Part shown: positions 8,827 through 17,025 of the stretch, piece after piece
Numbering within the stretch: the stretch's first letter is position 1
Layout: every line of letters starts with the position of its first letter
Assembly (NCBI RefSeq): GCF_015710975.1
Contig: NZ_CP049783.1
Location: 4,693,501-4,757,500, forward strand
DNA: 64,000 nt
Direction: 5' to 3'
DNA from: Paenibacillus polymyxa
Lineage (GTDB): Bacteria; Bacillota; Bacilli; Paenibacillales; Paenibacillaceae
Program-made: the position numbers and the translations under genes
The notes under the pieces: model-generated
The model's database searches: none
What the model was told of the DNA's origin: nothing
The model's input: the letters and a program-made list of their open reading frames with translations, nothing else

Positions 8827-9306
8827 ATGAATAATGCATCAACGGCATTAAAGGTAGCCGCTGGGATTTTTTTGACTATCGCACTAATCACAATTGTAGT
8901 TATACTGTTTATCTCAGCTCAGGAAGCCACTAAAACGGCACAAAACAATTTCGCCGATATCCAGACCGAATTGTCTCAAGCCTCTTTTACGGTATACGAC
9001 GGCACAACGATTAGCGGCTCCCAGGTAACCAATGCGCTGCGGAAGTTTCAAGGAAAGGACCAGTTCGGTATTCAAATTAAAACTGGCAAAAACATGTCAG
9101 GACAGTGGTACGGAAATGCTCTGAACGTTAGTCCAGACAGTGAGCAGTATGGCGCTGTGAATGGCGGCAACGATAAGACGGGAAAGATCGCGAATACACT
9201 GAATGAAAAGGAGAATGAATATGTAAATCCAAGTGGTAAATTCAAGGCTGAAATCGTTAAAGACAAATCTAACGTGGTACGTGGGTTGTTGTTTACCCAG
9301 TCTTAA
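8827..9306 (+). CDS. Small membrane-anchored pilin-like protein of the Tad-like locus
   Basis: 159 residues with a short polar N-terminus (MNNASTALKVAAG) and one hydrophobic helix (about 8-30), then an extracellular-type soluble domain rich in Gly, Asn and Thr. This is the layout of a pilin or TadE-like pseudopilin. No clear type IV prepilin peptidase site (G/A followed by FxxxE) precedes the helix, so processing is uncertain. A GAGGAG ribosome binding site lies 6-12 bases upstream of ATG 8827. Its place directly after the ATPase and platform genes suggests a structural subunit. Homologues are not recognised by name. Confidence 0.5.
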   Translation: MNNASTALKVAAGIFLTIALITIVVILFISAQEATKTAQNNFADIQTELSQASFTVYDGTTISGSQVTNALRKFQGKDQFGIQIKTGKNMSGQWYGNALNVSPDSEQYGAVNGGNDKTGKIANTLNEKENEYVNPSGKFKAEIVKDKSNVVRGLLFTQS

Positions 9307-9346
9307 GTAGTACAGCAAGAATAATAGTCATAAGGGAGATGTGAGC

Positions 9347-9742
9347 ATGTCTGATCACGCTTCAAGTATGCTGCGGCTTGGTGTGTCAGTTATTCTATTT
9401 GTAACCGCATGTGCAGCAGCAGCAAACTTGTCCAGTCAACTGGATAGCGCACTGGAATTAAGGTCGCAGCAGGAGGAGCAATCTGAGGGACGAATCTCCC
9501 GTACTATAGGGGTGGAGACGCCGCAACGGATTAAAGGGACTCAAGTCATTCAGACCATTCGCTTGAACTTGCAGGAGGGGATTTCGGTTCAAGTTGACGG
9601 TTCAGAGTACGATGTATATTCTGAACCGTTTGAGCCTGATGTATCTACCTTGGATGCTTCCTCTATATATGCCATGTACTCACAGCGTAATGGGAATGGA
9701 GACATAACATCTGTACGTTTTGAGAAATTGGGGGAGGACTGA
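9347..9742 (+). CDS. Small membrane-anchored protein, TadE-like position
   Basis: 131 residues from ATG 9347. An upstream in-frame GTG at 9341 sits too close to the AAGGGAG site at 9332-9338, so 9347 is preferred. One hydrophobic helix (about 9-27) is followed by a coiled, Gln/Glu-rich stretch and a small beta-rich domain ending at residue 131. The single N-terminal anchor with an external domain matches minor pseudopilins. It is separated by one base from the next start and is surely co-transcribed. Function is inferred only from context. Confidence 0.45.
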   Translation: MSDHASSMLRLGVSVILFVTACAAAANLSSQLDSALELRSQQEEQSEGRISRTIGVETPQRIKGTQVIQTIRLNLQEGISVQVDGSEYDVYSEPFEPDVSTLDASSIYAMYSQRNGNGDITSVRFEKLGED

Positions 9743-9743
9743 A

Positions 9744-10298
9744 GTGGTTCAAACAATATCTAAGCTGTTGGGAGCACTGCTAGCTGTATTACTTTTGTAC
9801 ATCGTACCCGCAGCTCAAGCTGCTGAACGGCAGGATGATATATCCGGGTTAAATACATATCATTCGACTGTACATTTTGTTGATATGGTAAGAACCAAAG
9901 GTTACATTACACCGACGATGTATAACGATTTTGTACGTGATCTGGAGCTGACAGGCAATACGTACGAAGTTGATTTGGAGCATATGCACAAAAAATATGT
10001 ACCGAATTATGCAGATGCGGCGAAGCCAGACAGTTTTCTGGGTAATTATGAAGTTGTATACGATGGTTACTATAACCCGCAAATCTTACCTGTACTGTTT
10101 CCTGATCATTCGCAGCCCAAGTCGGAACAGATACGTCGGTATACCTTGATGGCCGGTGATTATTTTACAGTACGATTATATAATACGAATCGGACTCCTG
10201 CGGATTTATACAAATCATGGCTTCTGGGTGGAATAGATAACGATAAGCCGGCAGTTTCAGCTTCTTACGGGGGCATGGTTTTGAATGAAGATTACTGA
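9744..10298 (+). CDS. Secreted protein of the Tad-like locus
   Basis: 184 residues from GTG 9744. The GGGGGAGG at 9730-9737 fixes this start and excludes an upstream TTG at 9720 that lies inside the previous gene. A classical signal peptide (positive start, hydrophobic core, AQA before the cut near residue 26) shows export. The mature part is Tyr/Asp-rich with no cysteine and no recognised domain. It begins one base after the preceding stop codon and overlaps the next gene by 14 bases, so it belongs to the Tad-like operon and is probably an external component. Confidence 0.5.
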   Translation: MVQTISKLLGALLAVLLLYIVPAAQAAERQDDISGLNTYHSTVHFVDMVRTKGYITPTMYNDFVRDLELTGNTYEVDLEHMHKKYVPNYADAAKPDSFLGNYEVVYDGYYNPQILPVLFPDHSQPKSEQIRRYTLMAGDYFTVRLYNTNRTPADLYKSWLLGGIDNDKPAVSASYGGMVLNEDY

Positions 10299-11274
10299 TT
10301 TTGCAGTTATATTTATCCTACTCTTTTTGCCCTTTGGTGTGGTTAGTGATTTACGAGTGCAGAATCAGCGTGAAGTACAGCAGCTAGAAATGAAATATAC
10401 GTCTGCTCTCCGTACCGCAGTTCAGGATGCAGGTGTTGTGCTCTCACAGAATGAACGTCAGGAACGCGAGACCGGATATGGATCAGATAAGTTTTTTCGT
10501 GTAGATAAAGAAGAAGCGCTGGCCACGTTCTTGCACACTTTCTTCCTTAATATGGGCACTGATGGGGATACAGCAGCACAACGTGCGTTATTGAATTACA
10601 TACCAGCTATTGTGATACTGGATTATGATGGTTATTATACGTTCGCTTCATCATCCTATAAAGATGCGTATGGACAAGCGGTTATAGGCCCCAAGTGGAG
10701 CGAAAAAAAGCCTTATGCCTATGTTGATTCCGCAGGCAATAGTGTGGGATTCACCCTGGATAATTATCTACATGCCTATGATGCGCAGAATCACAGATGG
10801 GTGGAGGGGTTTCAAAAAGAGCTTGAGGGTCAGACCCCCATTTCGTTACTGAACAATTCATTAACCTTTGAGCAAATACGCCGTTCCACCATTGTTCGCA
10901 CCATTCAGGAAGATCTGGCTCGACTGATTAATGTCCATAACGAAAAAGCAGCACGGAATGGCATTTCCTATACGTTCACCCTACCACTCATTTCACAAGA
11001 GGAGTGGTATAACACAATAGATGATGTGGGTATGATCGCGTTTATCCAAGGTATTCCAGTTGGAGACAGGTATTACAATAACTATGGGTTTGGTGGTGGA
11101 AGAGTCGTCCGAAAGCAATCTATTATTGGTGGCATAGAACCGGGTACTGGAATGAAATATTTTTATAGAGATTCATATCCAACCCCTTTTCAAGCGACTG
11201 AGCGTTTTACGGATGAAAAATCTGCGGCAGCTGCTGGTTATTTTGAGTACCAATATCATAACAGCTTAAAATAA
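10285..11274 (+). CDS. Membrane-anchored extracellular protein, last gene of the Tad-like operon
   Basis: 329 residues. A hydrophobic helix lies immediately after the start (about 5-20) and is followed by VSDLRVQNQREVQQLEMKY, the helix continuation expected of a pilin-like or anchored stalk protein. The rest is a large globular external domain rich in Tyr, Asp and aromatic residues, without a recognised family. It overlaps the previous gene by 14 bases. Two hairpin terminators follow, which marks the end of the operon. It may be a tip or adhesive subunit (inference from position and size only). Confidence 0.45.
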   Translation: MKITDFAVIFILLFLPFGVVSDLRVQNQREVQQLEMKYTSALRTAVQDAGVVLSQNERQERETGYGSDKFFRVDKEEALATFLHTFFLNMGTDGDTAAQRALLNYIPAIVILDYDGYYTFASSSYKDAYGQAVIGPKWSEKKPYAYVDSAGNSVGFTLDNYLHAYDAQNHRWVEGFQKELEGQTPISLLNNSLTFEQIRRSTIVRTIQEDLARLINVHNEKAARNGISYTFTLPLISQEEWYNTIDDVGMIAFIQGIPVGDRYYNNYGFGGGRVVRKQSIIGGIEPGTGMKYFYRDSYPTPFQATERFTDEKSAAAAGYFEYQYHNSLK

Positions 11275-11330
11275 TCACCCTCCGGGGTGGGTTTCGTATT
11301 ATTAGGTCAACCAAAAGGTTGGCCTGTTTT
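11275..11330 (+). terminator. Double terminator of the Tad-like operon
   Basis: CACCC-TCCG-GGGTG followed by GGTTT lies at 11277-11293. A stronger hairpin, AGGTCAACC-AAAA-GGTTGGCCT followed by GTTTT, lies at 11304-11330. Together they close the ten-gene operon. Confidence 0.7.
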
Positions 11331-11728
11331 AATAGGAGGTTAATATGACGTTAGCCGGGAAGAACTTTGTTTTGAAATGGGCAGAGAAATAGACGAATCT
11401 CCAAGCCAAGCCGATAGCCAATAGAAGCAGTGCCAGCCTAGTCTTTTGCCTTTTTGGTCACTGCTTTTTTAAAGAGTGAGTCAAATAAATGGAATTTAAT
11501 ACTCGACTTACCGGGCGAGTTCCAAAGAAGATGATACCAATTGGAAGTATATGGTATTAAATGTAACTTTAAGTAATAACGTCTTTTGAAGTGAAGGACG
11601 AAAACGCTTGTGAATATTTTTGTCTTGGCATCAATTAGGCTTTTGCCTATTGTTGAAGGTTTTTTAGTCCTTTATATAGGCAGCCGCATATGATAAGTAA
11701 ACACTGAATCAAATAAAGGAGAATGAGT
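11331..11728. other. Gene-poor interval with a 15-codon ORF and a terminator
   Basis: An AGGAGG at 11335-11340 sits 4 bases before ATG 11345, which opens a 15-codon frame ending at 11392. It may be the remains of a gene or a leader peptide. A hairpin AGCAGTGCCA...TGGTCACTGCT with a T-run (11426-11470) is a plausible terminator. A CATATGATA at 11687-11695 resembles the -10 of sporulation sigma factors E/K, but no matching -35 was seen. Nothing else recognisable. Confidence 0.35.
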
Positions 11729-12268
11729 ATGTACCATAAATCATGCCATCACTTTCCATGGCATATTCCTATGTATAACAGCTGTAATTACAATTATCGG
11801 AGTTATGATCCTCAATACTACAATTGGTATAATAACGACAGTAATCTCTATGAAAAGACAATATTAAGAGATTATGGACAAAGTCCATTTGTAGTGAATA
11901 TTGACCAGGCTGCAAAACAAAACAAAAATTATCGTACCGCTATATGGACAGGAAAACATTTACAAGTGACTCTGATGAGCATTAATGTTGGCGATGATAT
12001 CGGTTTAGAAGCTCATCCAACAACTGATCAATTCATACGTATTGAAGAAGGTCAGGGACTTGTTCAAATGGGGGATAGGAAAGACCAATTAGATTTTCAA
12101 GTGATGGCCTATGATGGCTATGCAATTATGATACCTGCTGGAAAATGGCACAATGTAATTAATACAGGAAATATGCCCCTTAAGATATACGTTATCTATG
12201 CACCGCCTGAGCATCCATTTGGAACAGTTCATGAATCAAAAGAAATTGCCATGTCTGCTGAAAGATAA
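11729..12268 (+). CDS. Cupin-domain protein with Tyr/His-rich N-terminus
   Basis: 179 residues from ATG 11729. The AAAGGAG at 11716-11721 is too close to the upstream ATG at 11723. The first 45 residues are rich in Tyr, His, Asn and Pro, a composition seen in some spore-coat proteins. The rest is a single cupin barrel. The second cupin motif matches G(X)5PXG(X)2H(X)3N exactly (GYAIMIPAGKWHNVIN). The first has HPTTDQFIRIEEGQG, with one of the usual two histidines absent. Such small cupins bind a metal or small ligand; the substrate is unknown. It stands alone between gene-poor stretches. A coat role is speculation. Confidence 0.7.
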   Translation: MYHKSCHHFPWHIPMYNSCNYNYRSYDPQYYNWYNNDSNLYEKTILRDYGQSPFVVNIDQAAKQNKNYRTAIWTGKHLQVTLMSINVGDDIGLEAHPTTDQFIRIEEGQGLVQMGDRKDQLDFQVMAYDGYAIMIPAGKWHNVINTGNMPLKIYVIYAPPEHPFGTVHESKEIAMSAER

Positions 12269-12509
12269 ATAAATCCAATTATATTTTATTTTATTTCTTC
12301 CCGGTCCGGAACCCAGGCCGGGATAATTACATTTTCTCCATTTTATTATTCCTTCGATACTCATGAGGACTGTCTACATAGAGTTCTGTTTTTTAATTGT
12401 TATTAGAACTTATCAATTATTAAGGTATTCATTATTTGGAATTGTAAGCTTATGTATACTAACTTCAACGCTGTTCCAACATTTTAGAACTAAGCTTGAA
12501 GCTTAAATT
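12269..12509. other. Non-coding interval after the cupin gene
   Basis: A GC hairpin (TCCCGG...CCGGGA, about 12299-12324) followed by a weak T-rich stretch may terminate the cupin gene. No gene is seen in the AT-rich remainder up to the recombinase remnant. Confidence 0.3.
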
Positions 12510-12758
12510 GCCAAAAGAAGCAAAGAAACTCTTTATGTACCTACCGAAGAGGAGATTAAGCGCTACTTCGATATGATTTAGCAAGCGAAAAACCTTCAAG
12601 ACATATTGATTGTCAATACGTTGCTATTTACCGACTTTTGGGAAGCGAGTTGACCAATATCAAGTTGGCCGATGTCGATTTCTACTACTTTCAAATCCGG
12701 ATTAATAAGGGCAATGAGGGCAAAAAAATAAGCCATGTCCTTAGCGTATATTTTCATT
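12510..12758 (+). pseudogene. Decayed tyrosine recombinase (integrase) fragment
   Basis: In frame from about 12510 the translation includes VPTEEEIKRYFDMI, a TAG at 12579-12581, then QAKNLQDILIVNTLLFTDF. After a one-base frameshift near 12640-12648 the homology continues as SELTNIKLADVDF and QIRINKGN up to about 12730, then ends at a TAA at 12756-12758. This is the middle of a phage-integrase/XerC-type catalytic domain. The usual TGxR, which holds the first catalytic arginine, is replaced, and the C-terminal catalytic half is absent. It is therefore a dead remnant with at least one stop, one frameshift, a lost catalytic residue and a truncation. Similar small recombinases are common in Paenibacillus (established knowledge of the family, not searched). 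Confidence 0.7.
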
Positions 12759-12870
12759 AAAATGTTGGTGGACCCCTTGACTAACATTAGCTGGTTTTCT
12801 TTTTTTAGGCCACTCCATCTGAAAACCTTAAAATTCGCTGTTTTCAATGTTCCGATAAGGGTGCCGAATG

Positions 12871-12879
12871 TGCTACAAT
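12871..12879 (+). promoter_or_regulatory. Extended -10 promoter for the ABC-F gene
   Basis: TG-C-TACAAT at 12871-12879 is an extended -10 element about 80 bases before the start at 12960. No convincing -35 is seen, as allowed for this promoter type. Confidence 0.45.
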
Positions 12880-12959
12880 AAAGCTTTGAAAGAAACGAAA
12901 GATTGATGAAATAAGAACACTCGGCAGTGCCGATGACAATAAGGAGCCAAAAACAGCTT

Positions 12960-14513
12960 ATGAGTTTATTGACTGTAGAAAATGTATCCCACAACTTTGG
13001 GGACCGTGCGTTATTTAAAAATGTTTCCTTTCGATTACTTGCGGGGGAACGTGTAGGATTGGTAGGAGCAAATGGTGTTGGTAAATCGACACTCATGAAC
13101 ATTCTGACTGGAAAATTGCTTAAAGATGAAGGCAAAGTGGAATGGACTCCACGTGTACGTTATGGCTATCTGGATCAGCACACCAAGCTAACGCCAGGTA
13201 AAACAGTACGTGATGTATTAAAAGACGCGTTTCTTCCTTTGTTGGAACTAGAAAAGGAAATGATGCAAATTACAGACAAAATGGGAGAGGCTTCTCCCGA
13301 AGAGTTGGAAGTTTTGCTGGAACAGATGGGAGAAATTCAAGAGCAATTGGATATGGGGGATTTTTACCTCATTGATGTGAAGGTTGAAGAAATGGCGAAT
13401 GGATTAGGTCTCTCTGCCATCGGACTGGATCGGGATGTAGCAGCACTTAGTGGTGGGCAACGGACAAAGGTGCTTCTTGCTAAGTTGCTGTTGGAAAAGC
13501 CAAATGTATTGCTGCTGGATGAGCCTACCAACTATTTGGATGTGGAGCATATTGAATGGCTTACGCGATATTTGAAGGATTATCCCTATGCTTTTATCCT
13601 CATCTCACATGATACTGAATTTATGAACCAAGTCGTTAATGTAATCTACCATCTTGAATTTGCTAAGATGACCCGCTATTCAGCTAACTATGAAAAGTTT
13701 CTTGAAATGGCGGATCTGAACAAAGCACAGCATATTGATGCATATGAGAAGCAGCAGGAATATATTAAGAAACAGGAAGATTTTATTCAGCGCAATAAAG
13801 CGCGCGCATCTACATCAGGCCGTGCAAAAAGCCGTGAAAAGCAGCTTGATCGGATCGAACGTATTGATAAGCCTGAAGAAGCTGCAAAGCCAACCTTTCA
13901 GTTCAAAGAAGCCCGTGCGAGCGGGAAAACGGTTTTTGAGGGTATTGATTTTGAAATTGGCTACACTCATGCCCTTTTGCCTAAAATGTCCATGACGATC
14001 GAACGTGGCGAAAAGATCGCAATTGTTGGCTGCAATGGTGTTGGTAAGTCTACGTTGCTCAAAACCATTCTCGGGAAAATACCTCCAATCAGCGGAAAAA
14101 CCTATCAAGGGGATTTCTTGCAGCCTGCTTATTTTGAACAGGAAGTAAAGGCGGAGAAAATTACACCGATTGACGATGTATGGAATGAATTTCCGCATTT
14201 GAATCAGCATGAAGTACGAGCGCATTTGGCGCGCTGTGGTTTGAAGAATGAGCATATCACCCGGCCTTTGTCTGCGCTTAGTGGTGGAGAACAGGCTAAA
14301 GTTCGCCTTTGTAAACTGTTAATGCGTGAGAGCAACTGGGTACTGTTTGATGAGCCTACCAACCACTTGGATGTCAAAGCAAAGGATGAACTCAAACGCG
14401 CTTTGAAGGAATACAAAGGGACCGTATTGCTTGTATCCCACGAACCGGACTTTTACGAGGATTGGGTAACCAAAACGTGGAATGTAGAAGAGTGGTCTAG
14501 TAAAGTTAACTAA
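12960..14513 (+). CDS. yfmM: ABC-F ATPase, YfmM type
   Basis: 517 residues from ATG 12960. Upstream in-frame codons from 12927 lack family similarity and an AAGGAG lies at 12941-12946. Two ABC domains are joined by a charged linker, and there is no membrane domain. Domain 1 has Walker A GANGVGKST (36-44), signature LSGGQ and LLLDEPTNYLD. Domain 2 has GCNGVGKST, LSGGE and LFDEPTNHLD. Length and sequence correspond closely to Bacillus subtilis YfmM. ABC-F proteins bind the ribosomal E site and relieve stalled translation; some members protect against antibiotics. It is monocistronic, between the integrase remnant and the thi riboswitch. No uORF-type attenuator was found. Confidence 0.88.
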   Translation: MSLLTVENVSHNFGDRALFKNVSFRLLAGERVGLVGANGVGKSTLMNILTGKLLKDEGKVEWTPRVRYGYLDQHTKLTPGKTVRDVLKDAFLPLLELEKEMMQITDKMGEASPEELEVLLEQMGEIQEQLDMGDFYLIDVKVEEMANGLGLSAIGLDRDVAALSGGQRTKVLLAKLLLEKPNVLLLDEPTNYLDVEHIEWLTRYLKDYPYAFILISHDTEFMNQVVNVIYHLEFAKMTRYSANYEKFLEMADLNKAQHIDAYEKQQEYIKKQEDFIQRNKARASTSGRAKSREKQLDRIERIDKPEEAAKPTFQFKEARASGKTVFEGIDFEIGYTHALLPKMSMTIERGEKIAIVGCNGVGKSTLLKTILGKIPPISGKTYQGDFLQPAYFEQEVKAEKITPIDDVWNEFPHLNQHEVRAHLARCGLKNEHITRPLSALSGGEQAKVRLCKLLMRESNWVLFDEPTNHLDVKAKDELKRALKEYKGTVLLVSHEPDFYEDWVTKTWNVEEWSSKVN

Positions 14514-14585
14514 AATCCAGTTCTGACAGATTTCACACAAGGTGGGGTTTGCAGAATTAGGAAAATATGCTAAGCTATCTTTAGC

Positions 14586-14594
14586 TGATACAAT
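14586..14594 (+). promoter_or_regulatory. Extended -10 promoter of the thi operon
   Basis: TG-A-TACAAT at 14586-14594 places the transcription start near 14601, exactly at the 5' edge of the TPP riboswitch. Confidence 0.5.
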
Positions 14595-14602
14595 AAAATA
14601 GT

Positions 14603-14697
14603 CACACTAGGGGAGCCGCCCATGCGGCTGAGACGAAAAAAATGGATTTCGGACCCTTTGTACCTGATCTGGGTTATGCCAGCGTAGGGAAGTGAGT
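14603..14697 (+). ncRNA. TPP riboswitch (THI element)
   Basis: The conserved THI-box blocks occur in order: CTAGGGGAGCC, GGCTGAGA, GACCCTTTG, ACCTGATCTGGGTTATGCCA and GCGTAGGGAAGTG. The terminal CACT (14605-14608) and AGTG (14691-14694) can form P1. It senses thiamine pyrophosphate and controls the thiazole-synthesis operon that follows, through the terminator at 14794-14822. Confidence 0.95.
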
Positions 14698-14793
14698 ACT
14701 GTACAAACAAGGTAGTAGCTCTTTACTTTTGTTTGCGCAGGGAACGATATACGTTTACGGATATAATAGTCCGTTCGATTTTGAACGTTTGTC

Positions 14794-14822
14794 AAGCCAC
14801 TTCCTCTGGGAAGTGGCTTTTT
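14794..14822 (+). terminator. Riboswitch-controlled intrinsic terminator
   Basis: AAGCCACTTCC-TCTG-GGAAGTGGCTT followed by T residues lies about 100 bases after the aptamer and 200 bases before tenI. It is the expected OFF structure when TPP is bound. 14823-14990 holds no gene. Confidence 0.85.
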
Positions 14823-15023
14823 GCGTTTCGTTCATCTTCATTTGTTCGAGCTTCCGTAGACGGATTTACATATGATCTCCTTTCATTATTGCTGGTACAT
14901 GTGGCTGGCTCCGTATGATATTACCCAATAGGGAGCTGCAACAATATAGTTCAGCTTATACGATTATTTTATATTTTTTAGTCCAAGTGAGGTGAAAATG
15001 AGATCGAATTACACGTAATTACG

Positions 15024-15617
15024 ATGGAAAGTGTCTCCTGTGTGGATGTACCCAAAGTGGCAGCCGCTATTTGTCCTTATATTCATTATGTACACGCACG
15101 TTCGAAACAGAAGGGTGCCTCTGCTTTGCTTTCTTTGACTCGTAGCATGATCGAGCAGGAAGTTCCTTTGCAGCAAATTGTAGTAAATGACCGTATGGAC
15201 GTAGCTTTACTTACCTTGGCAAGAGCTGTCCAGCTACCTGCTAATGGGTTATCTGTGATGGATGCGAAAAGTCTGCTTCCAGTGGGTACACGCTGTGGAG
15301 TGTCTGTACATTCCTTGGAGGAGGTGCAGACCGCTGAGCAGGGGGGAGCAGACTATGTACTATTTGGTCATGTATATGAGACCTATTGTAAGGCCGGTCT
15401 TGTACCGCGGGGTGTAGCACAGCTTGAACGCATTTGCAGATTGTCGGCCATTCCGGTGATAGCGCTGGGAGGCATACAACCTCATCATGTTCCAGAGCTC
15501 TATCATGCCGGAGCAAGCGGAATTGCGGTGATGTCTGGTATATGGGAAGCAGAGTCACCCGTTGCAGCAGCGATGGAATATAGGCGAATGGTAGATCTTG
15601 TAGTTCACGACCTGTAG
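15024..15617 (+). CDS. tenI: TenI thiazole tautomerase (start region disrupted)
   Basis: 197 residues as read from ATG 15024. The TIM-barrel protein has family blocks YVHARSK, NDRMDVAL, GVSVHSLEE, YVLFGHVYET, VIALGGIQ and GIAVMSGI, which place it in TenI rather than ThiE. TenI isomerises the thiazole phosphate carboxylate product of ThiG. The family normally begins with M-x-ELHVIT, and those residues (ELHVIT) are encoded just before 15024 without a start codon. The good ribosome binding site and ATG at 14998 are one base out of frame with them and run into TAA at 15016-15018. One missing base near 15001 would restore a normal start. Translation from 15024 by reinitiation after the seven-codon frame is possible. 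First gene of the riboswitch operon. Confidence 0.8.
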   Translation: MESVSCVDVPKVAAAICPYIHYVHARSKQKGASALLSLTRSMIEQEVPLQQIVVNDRMDVALLTLARAVQLPANGLSVMDAKSLLPVGTRCGVSVHSLEEVQTAEQGGADYVLFGHVYETYCKAGLVPRGVAQLERICRLSAIPVIALGGIQPHHVPELYHAGASGIAVMSGIWEAESPVAAAMEYRRMVDLVVHDL

Positions 15618-15674
15618 CAAGAAAACGAGACGAAGGGAAAGCAGAATGCTCACCGGAGAGGAGACACGGAACAT

Positions 15675-16823
15675 ATGTCAAAGACACATACAGAGAAAAA
15701 AGCAATAGGACACGCAGAATGCTTGGTCATAGGCGGAGGTGTGATCGGCAGTGCCATTGCTTATCATGTGGCTAAGGAGGGACGAAGTACAATTATGCTG
15801 GAACGATGGATCCCCGGTGAGGGAGCATCAGGAGCAGCGGCGGGAATGCTGGCAGCGGAAAGCGAAGAGTTCTCAGACCTTGAGCTGGCGCGATTTGCTC
15901 GCGCAAGTCGAGATGCTTTCCCTGACCTTGTCTGTGATTTGGAGCGTTTATCGGGTATTTCAGTTGATTTTCGTACAGAAGGTTTTGTGACCCCTTTTCG
16001 TTCAGAAGCAGAGGGCCAGAGACGCTGGAATGCTGCGAATATCCGAGAGGATGATAGCCCTATTTGGTGGGATGCCAGGGAATTGGCTCGACGGATTCCG
16101 GGCTTGGCAGATCAAGTAATTGGGGCTATATACCGATCAAAGGAGACACAAGTGGCCCCTGTTCAGCTTTGCCGTGCTTATGCAGGGGCAGCTGCGGTGC
16201 TGGGAGCAACAATATGGTCTGGAACTCATGCTGAGGAACTGATCATACAGGACGGCCGAGTTTGCGGTGTGCGAACGGATAGTGGATTTTTTTCCTGCGA
16301 TCAGGTCGTGATTGCCGCAGGCTTGGACAGCTTGAAATTGCTAGAACAAATTGGATTTGATTATCCTCTTTATCCAGTCAAGGGTGAAGTGGTAGCAGTC
16401 TCCTTGAAGGACCATCCGTTGGATTATACCATTTATGCCGATGATGTTTACCTCGTGCCTAAACAGAATAACGAGCTTTGGATTGGGGCTACGAGTCTTC
16501 CACATCAATATGACAAAGAGGTGACCGTAGGAGGCTTAAAAGGACTGTTAGTACGTGCATCTGCCTGGTTGCCGCGTGTACAAGAAGCTTCTTTTATACG
16601 TGCTTGGGCGGGCTTACGTCCACAGGCAGCTGCGGAGCGTCCTTTCATTGGCCCTGTTCCTGGAGTAGAGGGCGTCTATGCTGCAGTCGGGCATTATCGT
16701 AACGGTGTCTTGCTTAGTGATGCGACTGGGCGAGCGATGGCAGCTATGCTTAAAGGGGCTGATGCGGCTGGACTTGGAATAAGCAAATTTTCTTCTGAAC
16801 TCCTCAAGGAGGAAAGCTTATGA
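15675..16823 (+). CDS. thiO: Glycine oxidase ThiO
   Basis: 382 residues. The N-terminal FAD-binding Rossmann motif CLVIGGGVIGSAIA (about residues 17-30) and the DAO-family C-terminal block (WAGLRP, VGHYRNGVLL) identify a D-amino-acid oxidase family flavoprotein. In this operon it makes the imine of glycine (dehydroglycine) that ThiG uses in aerobic thiazole formation. GGAGAGGAG upstream supports ATG 15675. Its stop overlaps the thiS start (ATGA). Length is typical of ThiO (about 370). Confidence 0.9.
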   Translation: MSKTHTEKKAIGHAECLVIGGGVIGSAIAYHVAKEGRSTIMLERWIPGEGASGAAAGMLAAESEEFSDLELARFARASRDAFPDLVCDLERLSGISVDFRTEGFVTPFRSEAEGQRRWNAANIREDDSPIWWDARELARRIPGLADQVIGAIYRSKETQVAPVQLCRAYAGAAAVLGATIWSGTHAEELIIQDGRVCGVRTDSGFFSCDQVVIAAGLDSLKLLEQIGFDYPLYPVKGEVVAVSLKDHPLDYTIYADDVYLVPKQNNELWIGATSLPHQYDKEVTVGGLKGLLVRASAWLPRVQEASFIRAWAGLRPQAAAERPFIGPVPGVEGVYAAVGHYRNGVLLSDATGRAMAAMLKGADAAGLGISKFSSELLKEESL

Positions 16824-17023
16824 AGCTGATCATTAACGGACAGAGCATGACCATTTCTAATCGAATCACTCATGTGGATCAATTGCTGCATGAACTTGAT
16901 TTAAAGGTGAAAACCGTAGTGGTAGAGCTGAATCGGCATATATTGACCCGTGAAGATCATCATGAGACGGTACTTAAGGATGGAGATTGCCTAGAAATCG
17001 TACATTTTGTAGGAGGCGGTTGA
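16820..17023 (+). CDS. thiS: Sulfur carrier protein ThiS
   Basis: 67 residues with the beta-grasp ubiquitin-like pattern and the obligatory C-terminal Gly-Gly (VGGG end). The terminal glycine is adenylated by ThiF and turned into a thiocarboxylate, the sulfur donor for ThiG. The start overlaps the thiO stop by four bases (ATGA) and thiG begins two bases after its stop, so the three proteins are translated together. Confidence 0.92.
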   Translation: MKLIINGQSMTISNRITHVDQLLHELDLKVKTVVVELNRHILTREDHHETVLKDGDCLEIVHFVGGG

Positions 17024-17025
17024 TC

